Shown: piece by piece, positions 1 through 10,926 of the stretch
Layout: every line of letters starts with the position of its first letter
How positions within the stretch are numbered: position 1 is the stretch's first letter
NCBI GenBank assembly: GCA_963921425.1
Contig: OY992836.1
Span: 1,999,825 to 2,063,824, forward strand
DNA: 64,000 nt
Reading direction: 5' to 3'
Source: Dryas octopetala
Taxonomy: Eukaryota; Streptophyta; Magnoliopsida; Rosales; Rosaceae
Notes under the pieces: generated by a model
Database searches by the model: none
The model's input: the letters and a program-made list of their open reading frames with translations, nothing else
What the model was told of the DNA's origin: nothing
Program-made: the position numbers and the translations under genes

Positions 1-589
1 CATTACGAGCAGTCGAAATGGATAAGGAATCCTTCATTTACAAGAAATCCTAGTTGCACTAGGAAATGTTGGTCAAAGTCAACTCTACAAAGTCAAGGTT
101 CCAGAAGCTTCTAGAAGGTGGTGGACATCCATGGAAATGAATAGAGGGAAGAAATGAATTCAAATTCAAATGAAATGAGGGGCAAAATGGGAAGTCAAAG
201 TCAATGGTCAAAGGTCAACTAGGGCAAGACAACAAGTCAAATGGGCCTCGGGCCTAGGTCATGCCGAACTCAAGAGGGGCCATGCATGCATGCATGCGCC
301 TAACCCTAGCAGCCCAAGCCCAATGCGCATGGTCCAAGGTGGCAGCCCATGCATGCACATGCATGCCATGCAAGCCACTTCAGCCCAAGATGAAAGCCCA
401 ATGTGCAAGCCTCAAGGTGGCAGCCCATGAAGTGAAACCCTAGCCCACATTGTGCAAGCCCAATGCGCCAAGACCATAGCCAAAGACCAGCAGCCATGTG
501 CAAGGACAAGAGGAACCCTAGCTAGGCTAGGCGTGACTCACTTCAGCCCAAAAGGCCTAGCCTTTGCCGCAAGCCCATGCCTCCTAACC
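1..589 (+). repeat. S3: family-B LTR, left fragment (U3)
   Basis: U3 part of a family-B LTR. It begins at a point matching about 390 bp into the E3 LTR (compare 42355), so the true start lies left of the window. It has the CCTAGT...ACTAGG motif array, GTCAA/TTGAC boxes, CATGCATG runs and AAACCCTAG telo-box-like words typical of this family. It is cut at 589 by solo LTR S2 (TSD TAACC at 585-589 and 39065-39069) and resumes at 39070. Whether S3 is a solo LTR or the 3' LTR of an element cannot be decided here. Confidence 0.9.
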
Positions 590-2116
590 TGTTGAATGTT
601 TTCTTAGAACAAAATAAACATCTATTTCATTCCAAGTATACTCGTAAGTGCACGAATCGTATCAGTAGCAAAGCGTACAAGCAGGAGGTCGATCCCACAG
701 GGAATGGTTAATAAACAACAAATCAATTCAAATAATCAATAGAATAACTAAATGGGGGGTTTAAAGAGATGAAAACGCATGCACACATCACCACACGCAC
801 ACACCCTTTATTCTATCTTGCAATGTTAAGTTTTCAGTTTCAAATCAGATAAACATGCAATAACCATCCAAGGCTAATGACAATTAATTTAAACACAATG
901 TATTAAAGTTTGACTGCTAAAAAGGTTTGGCTAGTTACTTTCTTGCAATTGTTCTCCTAAGGCATATACTAAGAGCTTCTTGGGCCTTCCTTAATCAGTT
1001 AACTTACATGTTCCCTAGTTCAAGCTAAGGCAACTGTTACCCATGTAAGAGTCATTAAGATCCGTGAGAACGTCAAACATGCACAATATATAAGCTTTGA
1101 CAATTTTCTTATAGAGGTCGCCCAACCCCATTACCAAGAATAATCCCTTATTCCCTTGTTACTTGTGGTTTAGTGTCTTTGACTATTTCACAGCTAAACC
1201 TAACAAATAAACTAGATGCAATTACCCTAAGGTGGCCAGTCAAATAATGCAAACAACTAGTGACGGATTCTAATAGATAATGGAAATTTAATACATGCAA
1301 ACATCAAACTAATCGATCAAGAGACGGATAAACGATTTGTTAAAACATGCAAATCCATTAATCAACCTACAACTAACATGCAAGATAGAATAAATAAACC
1401 TACATAATTAAATTAAATAAAAGAAAACAGCAACCAATAACAACATCCCAATTCATATTAATGCAAAATTCAGAAACACAAATTAAATAAAATCAGAAGC
1501 ATAAAAATCAGAATTCTAGAAGAAAAGGAAAACAAAAATCAGAGAAACATCACAATGGTGGTTGCGGCAAAGAGAGAAGAAGAAAGAAGCACCTAGCAAG
1601 CAGGAGGAACTCACGGCAAGGTGAGATAGGGCTTGCGGCAAGGGCTGGTTCCTTTCCTCACTCACTTGTCACGCCACCTTCTCTCTCTAACTCTCTCTGA
1701 ATTTTGGCTCTCTCTCTCTCTCTCTAACTTTCTGAAAATTCAAACTAATGAAAACTGAAAAATAAAACTAGGAGGAAGGATCTAGGGTTCTGGAGGTATA
1801 TGATATATTTATAGAGGTGCAATCCTTGAGTGGCAAGGAGAACATGACTTGTGGCAGCAGCAAGGGTTAGAGGCACCATGGGCTTGCGGCAAGAGCTTGG
1901 CCTTGTGGGCTTAAGTGACTCACGCAAGGGCCAGCTAGGGTTCCTCTTCCTTGCGCATGGGCTGCTGGTCTTGGGCTATGATCTTGGCGCATTGGGCTTG
2001 CACAATGTCGGCTAGGCTTTCACTCCATGAGCTATCACCTTGAGGCTTGTACATTGGGCTTGCATGTTGGCCTGAAGTGGCTTGCAAGGCATGCATGGGC
2101 TGCCACCTTGGACCAT
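590..2116 (-). repeat. S2: solo family-B LTR, part 1 (U5, R, part of U3)
   Basis: Read on the minus strand this is the 3' two-thirds of a B LTR, ending ...CATTCAACA at 590. The other part is 38345-39064, starting TGATGAGTG at 39064. TSD TAACC flanks the pair. There is no PBS, coding region or second LTR between the halves other than later insertions, so it is a solo LTR of about 2247 bp left by LTR-LTR recombination. A TATAAATA box lies at 1806-1813 (minus) and a TC microsatellite near 1708-1725. It is interrupted by S1 at 2116/38345. Confidence 0.93.
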
Positions 2117-3301
2117 TGATGAGTGTGCATTTTGCATCACTTTATGATACTAATTCCTTAACCTAGAGTGTTAGAACTCGATATTTTGCGTTTCTTGTCT
2201 TGTTTTTGTGTTTTCATGTCAAATGAAGCAGAAATGAGAAAAAGAAGCAAATGGAGCCATTTTGGGACATTTCCTGGTCAAACCAGGAAAACGAGTGAAA
2301 TCCTGGTCAAACCAGGAAAAGTGCTGAAATCCTAGTCGAATGAGGATTCCTAGTCACACTAGGAAACATCAAGTCCAGAACCATCATTGCGGAGCCAAAA
2401 ATGTGAAATCCTGATTTGAACAGGAAATCCTGGTTGAACTAGGAAAACTAACCCAACTAGGGAAAGGAGTCCTAATGACACTAGGAGACCCCAGGGGCAA
2501 TATGGTCATTACGAGAAGTCGAAATGGATAAGGAATCTCTCATTTTCAAGGAATCCTAGTTGCACCAGGAAATGTTGGTCAAGGTTCCAGAAGGTGGTGG
2601 ATATCCATGGAAATGAATGGAGGGAAGAAATGAATTTGAATTCAAATGGAAATGAGGGGCAAAATGGGAAGTCAAAAGTGGAGGGCCCATGGGCCCTAGG
2701 GATGCCGAACCAAGATGGGCCATGCATACACATGCATGGGCCCAAACCCTAGCATCCCAAAGCCCATGCGCAAGGAGGAAGATGGCAGCCCATGCATGCG
2801 CATGCATGCCATGCAAACCCTAGCAGCCAAAGAGCCCATGCGCAAGCCCAAGATGCAAGCCCAAGGTGGAAGCCCATGGAGTGAAACCCTAGCCCATCTT
2901 GTGCAAGCCACTTCAGCCCAACACATGTGAGCCCAAAGCACATCAAGGTCCAAGACCAGCAGCCCATGCGCAAGGGAGGGGGCCCTAGCTGACTTGCATG
3001 CGCCACTTAAGCCCAAGAGGACCAAGCCTTGCCGCAAGCCCACAAGCCCTAACCCTAGCTGATGCCGCAAGCAACAAGGAAAAGGAACCCTAGCAGCCGC
3101 ATGTTTCCTTCTCCTTGCCTCTCAAGGAATGCACCTCTATAAATATATCATATACCTCAGACCTCAGGGATCACTTTCTCACCTCCTACACTCCAGCCGA
3201 AATTCCTTTAGTCTTTAGTTTTATTTTTTCTGTTCTAGGTTATTATTTTGGTTTAATTCTTGTGAGAGCTAGCCAAAGGTAGAGAGAGAGAGAGGAGTGG
3301 C
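2117..3301 (+). repeat. S1: solo family-B LTR, part 1 (U3, TATA, start of R)
   Basis: Starts TGATGAGTGTGC at 2117 and continues at 37179-38339, ending ...AATCAACA. TSD ACCAT lies at 2112-2116 and 38340-38344. The total is about 2346 bp with nothing internal to an element, so it is a solo LTR. TATAAATA is at 3138-3145 and a GA-rich tract lies just downstream (3281-3296). E1 inserted immediately after this tract. Confidence 0.94.
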
Positions 3302-5843
3302 TGTTGTATGTTTTCCTAGAGCAAATTAAATAACCTTTTCTGAGCTCTAGGTTAACTCGCAAGTGCACGAATCGCTAAGTAGCAAAGCTTACAAATACGA
3401 GGTCGATCCCACAGGGAATTGTACTAGTGTACGATTACTAACTCAATTAAATTCAATTAACTCAACTCTAACTCACACACGCAAATGGGGGGTTTTGATT
3501 GGTTTTTGAGACTGGAAAAGACTAACAGATAAATGACAAAACTTTAAAATAACAACTGAATGAATTTGGATAAAACAATGATAAAGAAACACTAGGGGTC
3601 AGAATCCACCACTAGCATACCATTCACTCTACTATGGATATTAACAATCAATAGATGAACATGTTGACAAAGTTCGTCTACTAAAAGGTTTGGCTAGTCA
3701 CTTTTAGCAATTACTCCCCTTACTGTGCATAAACTAAGAGCTTCTTGGGCCTTCCTTAGCCAGTTAACTTGCATGTTCCCTAGTTCTAAGCTAAGGCAGC
3801 TGTTACCCATGCAAGAGTCGTTACGATCTGTGAGAGTGACAAACACATAGCGCATGGCTCCAAATTAATGTACTGTATGTCATCTATGATCTCTTTTCTC
3901 ATGAATATTATCTTAGGATACCCACTTGTTGCCTATTGAAACTATCATCCTTTCGAGCTTATTTAATTTCACAACAGATATCTAGATGCATGCAACCTAA
4001 GGTGATCAGTCAAAGATGCGAAGCAAATAGATTCAATTTAAACAGAGATCCAAGATTTGTCAACATATAAACAATCAAAATATTAATAATCCATAGTAAA
4101 AGTGAACAGCAATGCTAGGGCTTCATCCTAGCCCTAGCCCAATATTCAGCTACACATAATTAAATTCACAAATAAATAATGTATGATTAAAATAATGAAA
4201 ATAAAAGAAAGGGAGAGAGATCAAGCCGGGGCAGCAAGGTGGAGGTGCGGCTGCAATGGTGGTGCGTAATGGGGCTGCTCGGCCTTGGGCTCCACGGCGA
4301 GGAGGCTGAGGTGCTCGGCAAGGTGGCAGCAAGGTGGTGATGGCGTGGCTGCTGGAGGTGGCTGCGGCTTGGTGGCGCAACTTGGTGGTGGTGGCTGCGG
4401 CTTCACTTGATCCTCCTTCTTCAGTTCAGCACAAAATAAAAGAAAGCACACAAGAAAAGGTGGCTGCTAGGTTCGGCCACAAAAGAAAAGAAGAAGAATA
4501 AAAAGGAAGGGAGAGAAGGTGGCTGCGGCACAAGAAAAATAAAGAAAGAGATGGTGGCTGCTAGGGTTTGCTTCAGAAAAATAAAAGAAAGAGAAGGAGG
4601 CTAGCTAGAGTTTCTGAAAATTAAAGAGGAGAGACAACACTTCAGAACAGAACCCCTTTTCTGATTTTTAGAGATATATTTATAGAGGGAAGTGGGGCTG
4701 AGATTTCTCTTTCTCTTCAATGTGGGATAAGTGCATTCCTTGCACACCAAGGCTTATAATTTTCGGCCAAGCATGGGCCTTGGGCTGATTTGGGCTCTTT
4801 TTGGGCGTAACTCCTTTTTCAGCTCGCGGAACTGCTGCGCTACCTCCACTAAAATGGCCATATCTTGAGCTAGAAAACTCGGAATCGAAATCCGTAAAAT
4901 TCCCTGCGAAGCTAACATCCGTAGCTTTCCAACCATATATGGCATGACATCTGATTCGATCTGTAGAAATACAGAATCACTGTCGAAATTTAGTGTCTAG
5001 TTTCCAGGGTTTTGACTTTTTCTTCAGCTAGGATTTCTTGGGCTTTGGCATGTGGGCTGCATGACTTGGGCTTAAGTGACTCACACCAGCCCCCTAGGGT
5101 TTTGCGCATGGCTGATAGGCTTGGGCTGGCGTATGGACTTCCTCTTGGGCTGGCGCATGCATGCATGCATGGCCCCTTCAGATTTCGGCATTGCATAGGC
5201 CCATGACCCATTTGACTTGTTGACTTTGTCATAGTTGACCCTTGACCATTAACTTTGACTTCCCATCTTGCCCCTCATCTCCATTTGAATTTGAATTCAT
5301 TTCTTCCCTCCATTTATTCCCATGGATGTCCACCACCTTCTAGAAGCTTCAGGAACCTTGACTTTGTGGAGTTGACTTTGACCAACATTTCCTAGTGCAA
5401 CTAGGATTTCTTGTAAATGAAGGATTCCTTATCCATTTCGACTTCTCGTAATGACCATAATGCCCCTGGGGTCTCCTAATGTGACTAGGGCTCCTTTCCC
5501 TAGTTGGGTTAGGTTTCCTAATTCAACCAGGATTTCCTGTTCCAATCGGGATTTCTCATTTCTGGCTCCGCAATGATGGTTCTGAACTTGATGTTTCCTA
5601 GTGTGACTAGGAATCCTCATTTGACTAGGATTTCGGCCCCTTTCCTGGTTTGACCAGGATTTTACTCGTTTTCCTAGTTTGACTAGGAAATGTCTAAAAA
5701 TGGTCCTTTTGGCTTCTTTTCTCTTCTCTGCTCATTTTATCTTATAAAAACAAAAACAAACTAACAACACACAAAATATCGAGTTCTTGCACTCTGAGTT
5801 AGGGAGTTAGTATCATAAAATAGTGTAAAATGAGCACTCAACA
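3302..5843 (-). repeat. E1 3' LTR
   Basis: 2542 bp. On the minus strand it reads TGTTGAGTGC...CATACAACA with 5-bp inverted termini TGTTG/CAACA. TATA box TATAAATA is at 4677-4684 (minus). The U3 part at about 5030-5760 carries the CCTAGT..ACTAGG/CCTGGT..ACCAGG array and TTGAC boxes, unlike E2, whose U3 middle is different. The PPT adjoins at 5844. Confidence 0.97.
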
Positions 5844-6707
5844 CACCCCCAAACTTAGATTTTGCTAGTCCTCGAGCAAAAAGAACAAAGAAAAGACTCA
5901 AGACAGACTCGAAACATCCCAACACATGACTTCATAAGTACAGCCATAAATAGCATAGTTAAGCAAGATACATATAGAATTTATTCGTCAATCTCTAATA
6001 ATGCTTCAATTAACATACCTTACCCTCCATGAAATATATAGACCATCCTTGACATAAACTCAAGTGGTTAGACAAACAAGACTAAATCAGCATACCCCAA
6101 ATAGATTCAACTCCAATTCTCACTAAGGCATACTCTCAGCAATAAAACGCTCAGATATTTGGTCAATACGTGCACTCAAGTATATGTGAGAGATGATATG
6201 ATAAACAAATACAAAAAGCTCACATAATAATCATGAAAGAAAGGCACAATGAAACAAAAACACTGATCTCAATAGAAGGAATTAAAATATTTGGAACAGA
6301 ATCAGTAACCATAAGCTTCCCTTTTATCTAGACTCTACATAATGAACTACAATTCCTCCCAAGATCAAATAGGACTTTTATGTGGGTTGTAATGGAGGCT
6401 TAGGTTAGGATAAGGTATTGAAATGAAAGGGAGAACAAAGGGCTACAGACTATGGATTTGCACAAGGAAATCAATAGAGGCATTCTTTGCATAATTTGTA
6501 CTCATAGCTCAAATTCGAACACCTTTCCACTTCCATCTTTTGAAATCGTCCCTTCCCTTTGATTTTTTATTTTTTTTTTTTTTTTTTTAAGGGAACGACA
6601 AACACTCTTAAGCCCCATTCATTTTCCTTTTACATCAAGCTATGCATAGACATTTCTTTTCAACCTCACATTATCACCAACTCCATGCAAATTCATAGGT
6701 AAGGTAA
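5844..6707 (-). other. E1 3' noncoding region, LTR-proximal part with PPT
   Basis: No ORF of note. The PPT, minus strand TAAGTTTGGGGGTG, is at 5844-5857 directly upstream of the 3' LTR. A run of T (A on the element's sense strand) lies near 6569-6588. The segment continues across E2 at 28227. It is co-linear with the corresponding regions of E2, E3, E4 and E5. Confidence 0.9.
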
Positions 6708-8071
6708 TGTTGTATGTTTTCCTAGAGCAAATTAAATAACTTTTTATGAGCTCTAGGTTAACTCGCAAGTGCACGAATCGCGGAGTAGCAAAGCTTACAA
6801 ATACGAGGTCGATCCCACAGGGAATTGTACTAGTGTTATGACCACTAACTTAATTAAATTCGATTAAATCAACTCTAACTCACACACGCAAATGAGGGGT
6901 TTTGATTGGTTTTTGAGACTAGATAAACTAACAGATAAATGACAAAACTTTAAAATAACAACTGAATGAATTTGGATAAAACAATAATAAAGAAACACTA
7001 GGGGTCAGAATCCACCACTAGCATACCATTCACTCTACTATGGATATTAACAATCAATATATAAACATGTCAACAAAGTTCGTCTACTAAAAGGTTTGGC
7101 TAGTTACTTTTAGCAATTACTCCCCTTACTGTGCATAAACTAAGAGCTTCTTGGGCCTTCCTTAGCCAGTTAACTTGCATGTTCCCTAGTGCTAAGCTAA
7201 GGCAGCTGTTACCCATGCAAGAGTCATTACGATCTGTGAGAGTGACAAACACATAGCGCATAGCTCCAAATTAATGTACCCTATGTCCTCTATGATCCCT
7301 TTTCTCATGAATATTATCTTAGGATATCCACTTGTTGCCTATTGAAACTATCATCCTTTCGAGCTTATTTAGTTTCACAACAAATATCTAGATGCATGCA
7401 ACCTAAGGTGATCAGTCAAAGATGCGAAACAAATAGATTCAATTTAAACAGAAATCCAAGATTTGTCAACATGTAAATAATTAAAAATCAATAATCCATA
7501 GTGAGAGTAAGCAGCATCGCTAGGGCTTCATCCTAGCCCTAGCCCAATATTCAGTTACACATAATTAAAACCATAAATAAATAAAGCATAATTAAGACAA
7601 TGAAAATAAAAGGAAGGGAGGAAGAAATCAAGCCACGGATGACGAGGTGGAGACGGCTCCACCCTTGGACGGTGTGGCTGCAAGGTGGCGGCGTGATGGG
7701 CTGCTGCTCGGCCTTGGGCTCCACGGCAAGGAGGCTGAGGTGCTCGGCAAGGTGGCAGCAAGGTGGTGATGCGTGGCTGAATGTGGTGGCTGTGGCTCGG
7801 CTTCCTTCTCCGTCTTCAACTCAGCGCAAAAATAGAAGGCACACAAACAAAGGTGGCTGGTAGGTTTCGGCCACAAAAGAAAAGAAGAAGAATAAAAAGG
7901 AAGGGATAGAAGGTGGCTGCGGCATAAGAAAAATAAAGAAAGAGATGGTGGCTGCTAGGGTTTGCTTCAGAAAAATAAAAGAAAGAGAAGGAGGCTAGCT
8001 AGAGTTTCTGAAAATTAAAGAGGAGAGAAGAGAACTTCAGAACAGAACCCCTTTTCTGATTTTTAGAGATA

Positions 8072-8079
8072 TATTTATA
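8072..8079 (-). promoter_or_regulatory. TATA box of E2 LTR 1
   Basis: Reads TATAAATA on the minus strand inside CTCTATAAATATATC. The same box lies at 17686-17693, 27300-27307 (the 5' LTR, the one that would drive the array), 4677-4684 and 36007-36014. More than 1.3 kb of R-U5 follows it before the PBS. Confidence 0.8.
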
Positions 8080-8680
8080 GAGGGAAGTGGGGCTGAGATT
8101 TCTCTTTCTCTTCAATGTGGGATAAGTGCATTCCTTGCACACCAAGGCTTATAATTTTCGGCCAAGCATGGGCCTTGGGCTGATTTGGGCTCTTTTTGGG
8201 CGTAACTCCTTTTTCAGCTCGCGGAACTGCTGCGCTACCTCCACTAAAATGGCCATATCTTGAGCTAGAAAACTCGGAATCGAAATCCGTAAAATTCCCT
8301 GCGAAGCTAACATCCGTAGCTTTCCAACCATATATGGCATGACATCTGATTCGATCTGTAGAAATACAGAATCACTGTCGAAATTTAGTGTCTAGTTTCC
8401 AGGGTTTTGACTTTTTCTTCAACTAGGACTCCTTGTGATCTTTGACTGAATCTTGTGAGATTTTTCTTGAGCATGAAGGATTCCTTTCATTTGGGCCTTG
8501 GATCAGCTGAGTGGGTGCGAATTCCTTGGGCTTGCAGACTCTTGGATAACACAACTTGGGCTTCCACCATTTGGGCTAGCAATAGGCGTATGGCCTTGGT
8601 CCTTTGGGCTAGGGTTATGTGCATGGCCCATAGTGCATGGGCTGCATGGGTGGTCCATGTCATGAGATGATGTGGCACGG

Positions 8681-8729
8681 TTGACCATTGACTTTGACCT
8701 TTGACTTTGACCAAAAGTCAACCTTGACC
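8681..8729 (-). promoter_or_regulatory. W-box-like TTGAC cluster in E2 U3
   Basis: TTGAC starts at 8681, 8688, 8694, 8701, 8707 and 8724, and GTCAA lies at 8717-8721. That is seven WRKY-type W-box cores in 49 bp, about 600 bp upstream of the TATA box. Copies lie at +9614 and +19228; in the last, one core is lost by C to T at 27947. Binding by WRKY factors is inferred from the TTGAC[CT] consensus only. Confidence 0.6.
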
Positions 8730-8734
8730 AAAAA

Positions 8735-8816
8735 GATTCCCCAAAAGATTCTGTCTAAGATTCTTCAAAGATTCCTTCCAGATTCCAGATCCTTCTAGAA
8801 TATTCCCTCAAGATTC
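8735..8816 (-). promoter_or_regulatory. GATTC repeat array in E2 U3
   Basis: GATTC begins at 8735, 8747, 8759, 8770, 8781 and 8812, the first five spaced 11-12 bp apart, about one helical turn. It replaces the CCTGGT..ACCAGG array present at this place in E1. Repeated at 18349 and 27963. Confidence 0.55.
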
Positions 8817-8993
8817 TTTTTCTCATTTTTTCCATTTTTAGCTCAAAATAGCTTCATTTAGCTTCTTTCTCCATCATTGCTTCATTTAACCTGCAAAACA
8901 CTAAAACAAACTAACAAGACCTAAAATATCGAGTTCTTGCACTCTAGGTTAGGGAATTAATATCATAAAATGATGCAAATTGGACACTCAACA

Positions 8994-9007
8994 CACCCCC
9001 AAACTTA
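8994..9007 (-). other. Polypurine tract of E2 copy 1
   Basis: TAAGTTTGGGGGTG on the minus strand, immediately upstream of LTR 1; it would prime plus-strand DNA synthesis. Equivalent sites are 18608-18621 (copy 2) and 5844-5857 (E1). Confidence 0.9.
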
Positions 9008-9725
9008 GACTTTGCTAGACCTCGAGCAAACAAAATAAAGAAAAGACTAAAAACTGACCCAACAAACTTTCCCAACAAATGATTTCATGAGTTTAGCCAC
9101 CAATAATCATAGCAAAGCAAGGCATATAGGTTATGTAATCTTCTAATTCTAATACTGCTTCAACAACATACCTCACTCCTCTATTGTACATATAGACCAT
9201 CCTTAACATAAACCCAAGTGTTAGATAAACAAGACTGAATGAACATGAACAACATAGATTGAACTCCAATCCTCACTAAGGCATACTCTCAACAATAAAG
9301 CACTCAGAAATTGGGTTGAATTGTGCACTCAAAATTATATGTGAGAGAATTTATGTAAACAAAAACAAATAGCTCACATATTGGCATTAAATAAAGGCAC
9401 ATTTGAAAGGAAGCAATGATCTCATGAAAGGAATATCAAAAACTTGAAATAGAATCAATCACCATAGGCTTCTCTTTCATCTAGACTCCACATTTTATAC
9501 TACATTTTCCTTAAAATCAAATAGGGCTTTACTCAAGGTTGTAACGTAGGCTTGTGGTAGGGATATGATATTGAAATGAAAGGATAATACAAAGGCTACA
9601 AACTATGGTTTTGCAACACAGAATAACACTTTAGAGGCATACCTTGCATACTTGCACTTCATAGCTTGATATTTGAGCACCTTTCATCATCATTTTTCTT
9701 TTCTTTTGAAACTGTCCCTTCTTTC

Positions 9726-9761
<36 letters not shown>

Positions 9762-10677
9762 CAAAACTCTTCTTTTCCAATTTCTCTTGGGTACGGCATA
9801 CATTCTTTTCAACACATTTCTCTTTCTTTTTGCTTTCAAGCTATACTTCAACATTTATTTTCAACCTCAAAGCCATAAAATCAATGCAAAACCATAGATA
9901 AAAGGTAAACAGGGTAGGGGTGTAACTCCCCCAAACTTAGGGTTAGGTATATATTGTGGTTAACAAAGAAAAGGCTATAAGGCTCAAAAGGGGTAACTAG
10001 GGATAAAACACAAAAGGTTGGTTTTTGGCTCTAGGTAACACAAACAAGGCCTAAAATCATCTCCTAAGATCCATGTAGTTATAGACATGTTTTGCATAGA
10101 GTAAGAGAGAAGTTCTAGTTCAATGATTCAAATTAGGTGCATTTCAAGCATTTGAACAGAAGAATGATAATGAGATCAAACAACGACTTAAATGACAAGA
10201 AAGGATTGGAGTAAGTATAAACACACTCAAGAATTGAAGTACAAGGCTCAATAGCTCACTTAGGTCATATAAGTCTCCTCTATCATGTATATGTATCTCT
10301 AGTCATGCAAATCACAACTTAAGCTTATGAAAACAAGGCTTAACTACAAAGAATCATGAAATAGGTTATGAAACAACATTAGAAAAACAAGAACACATAA
10401 CCTATATAATGAATGCTAAACATGCTTTTCAATAGCTATAAACAATCCATCGACTTGTTGGGGACTCTAAAACTAAAAGACTCAAAAACTTTGTTTTAAA
10501 AACAATGTTGCAATAAAGTTCTAAGGATCAATGACCTTACCAAGATGTAATGACACTTAGATGATTGCATTTTGATATGGGCGTGTCACCCTAATTGAAA
10601 ACAAAACAAAATTTTTTTTTTTTTTTACACACTAAAAACGAAAAATGTGTTGCATTCCCCACCCCCAAACTTAAAAG

Positions 10678-10697
10678 AAACATTGTCCTCAATGTTT
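10678..10697 (-). other. Conserved CATTG hairpin, E2 copy 1
   Basis: Perfect 8-bp stem AAACATTG/CAATGTTT with a 4-nt loop, 5 nt upstream of the third PPT-like tract. The equivalent in E3, E4 and E5 has stem ATACATTG/CAATGTAT, a compensated base-pair change. Copies are at 20292-20311 and 28989-29008 (E1). Confidence 0.75.
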
Positions 10698-10867
10698 AAA
10701 TGAATGACAAATGTAATGCACAATGTAATGAAAAGAGGAAGGGAAAAACATCAAATAAAACAAAACTAATGAACGGAGCAAAGAGAGGGTGAAAACGTAC
10801 CTTGGCTGATGTGAAAATGGCTTGCCCACGCATATGTACAAAATCACCTCCTCGTCGTCATCCATAC

Positions 10868-10885
10868 CTTGGGTTGCCTCCCAAG
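10868..10885 (-). other. Conserved post-stop hairpin, E2 copy 1
   Basis: Minus strand CTTGGG-AGGCAA-CCCAAG, a 6-bp stem with a 6-nt loop, about 42 nt after the gag-pol stop and preceded by AGCGCT. The same motif in the same place occurs at 20482-20499, 29179-29196 (E1), 46860-46875 (E3), 53913-53928 (E4) and 58504-58519 (E5). Confidence 0.75.
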
Positions 10886-10926
10886 AAGCGCTAAGTTTCA
10901 CGTCTTCAGCCAGACCTAGTCTTGTA

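Larger units (their letters stand above)
6708..8993 (-). repeat. E2 3' LTR (LTR 1)
   Basis: 2286 bp, TGTTGAGTGT...CATACAACA on the minus strand. It differs from the other two copies by A at 7653 (G at 17267 and 26881). TATA is at 8072-8079 (minus). The upstream U3 holds a W-box-like cluster and a GATTC array. Confidence 0.97.
8994..10926 (-). other. E2 internal copy 1: 3' noncoding region
   Basis: About 1.9 kb between the gag-pol stop and the 3' LTR with no credible ORF, so no env-like gene. In element order it contains the post-stop hairpin (10868-10885), the CATTG hairpin (10678-10697), three PPT-like tracts (10657-10673, 9926-9940, 8994-9007), an A-run of 29 (T on + at 9733-9761) and several blocks recognisable in all B elements. 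Confidence 0.9.

Noticed and set aside
4150-4451. Pro/Ala-rich ORFs in E1 and E2 LTRs (also 7555-7876 and copies)
   Set aside because: Low-complexity GGTGGC/GGCTGC repeats in the transcribed leader; frames differ between LTR types and lack conservation as protein.
8994-10926. env-like third gene expected for Athila
   Set aside because: No long ORF, signal peptide or membrane segments on the sense strand in any copy.
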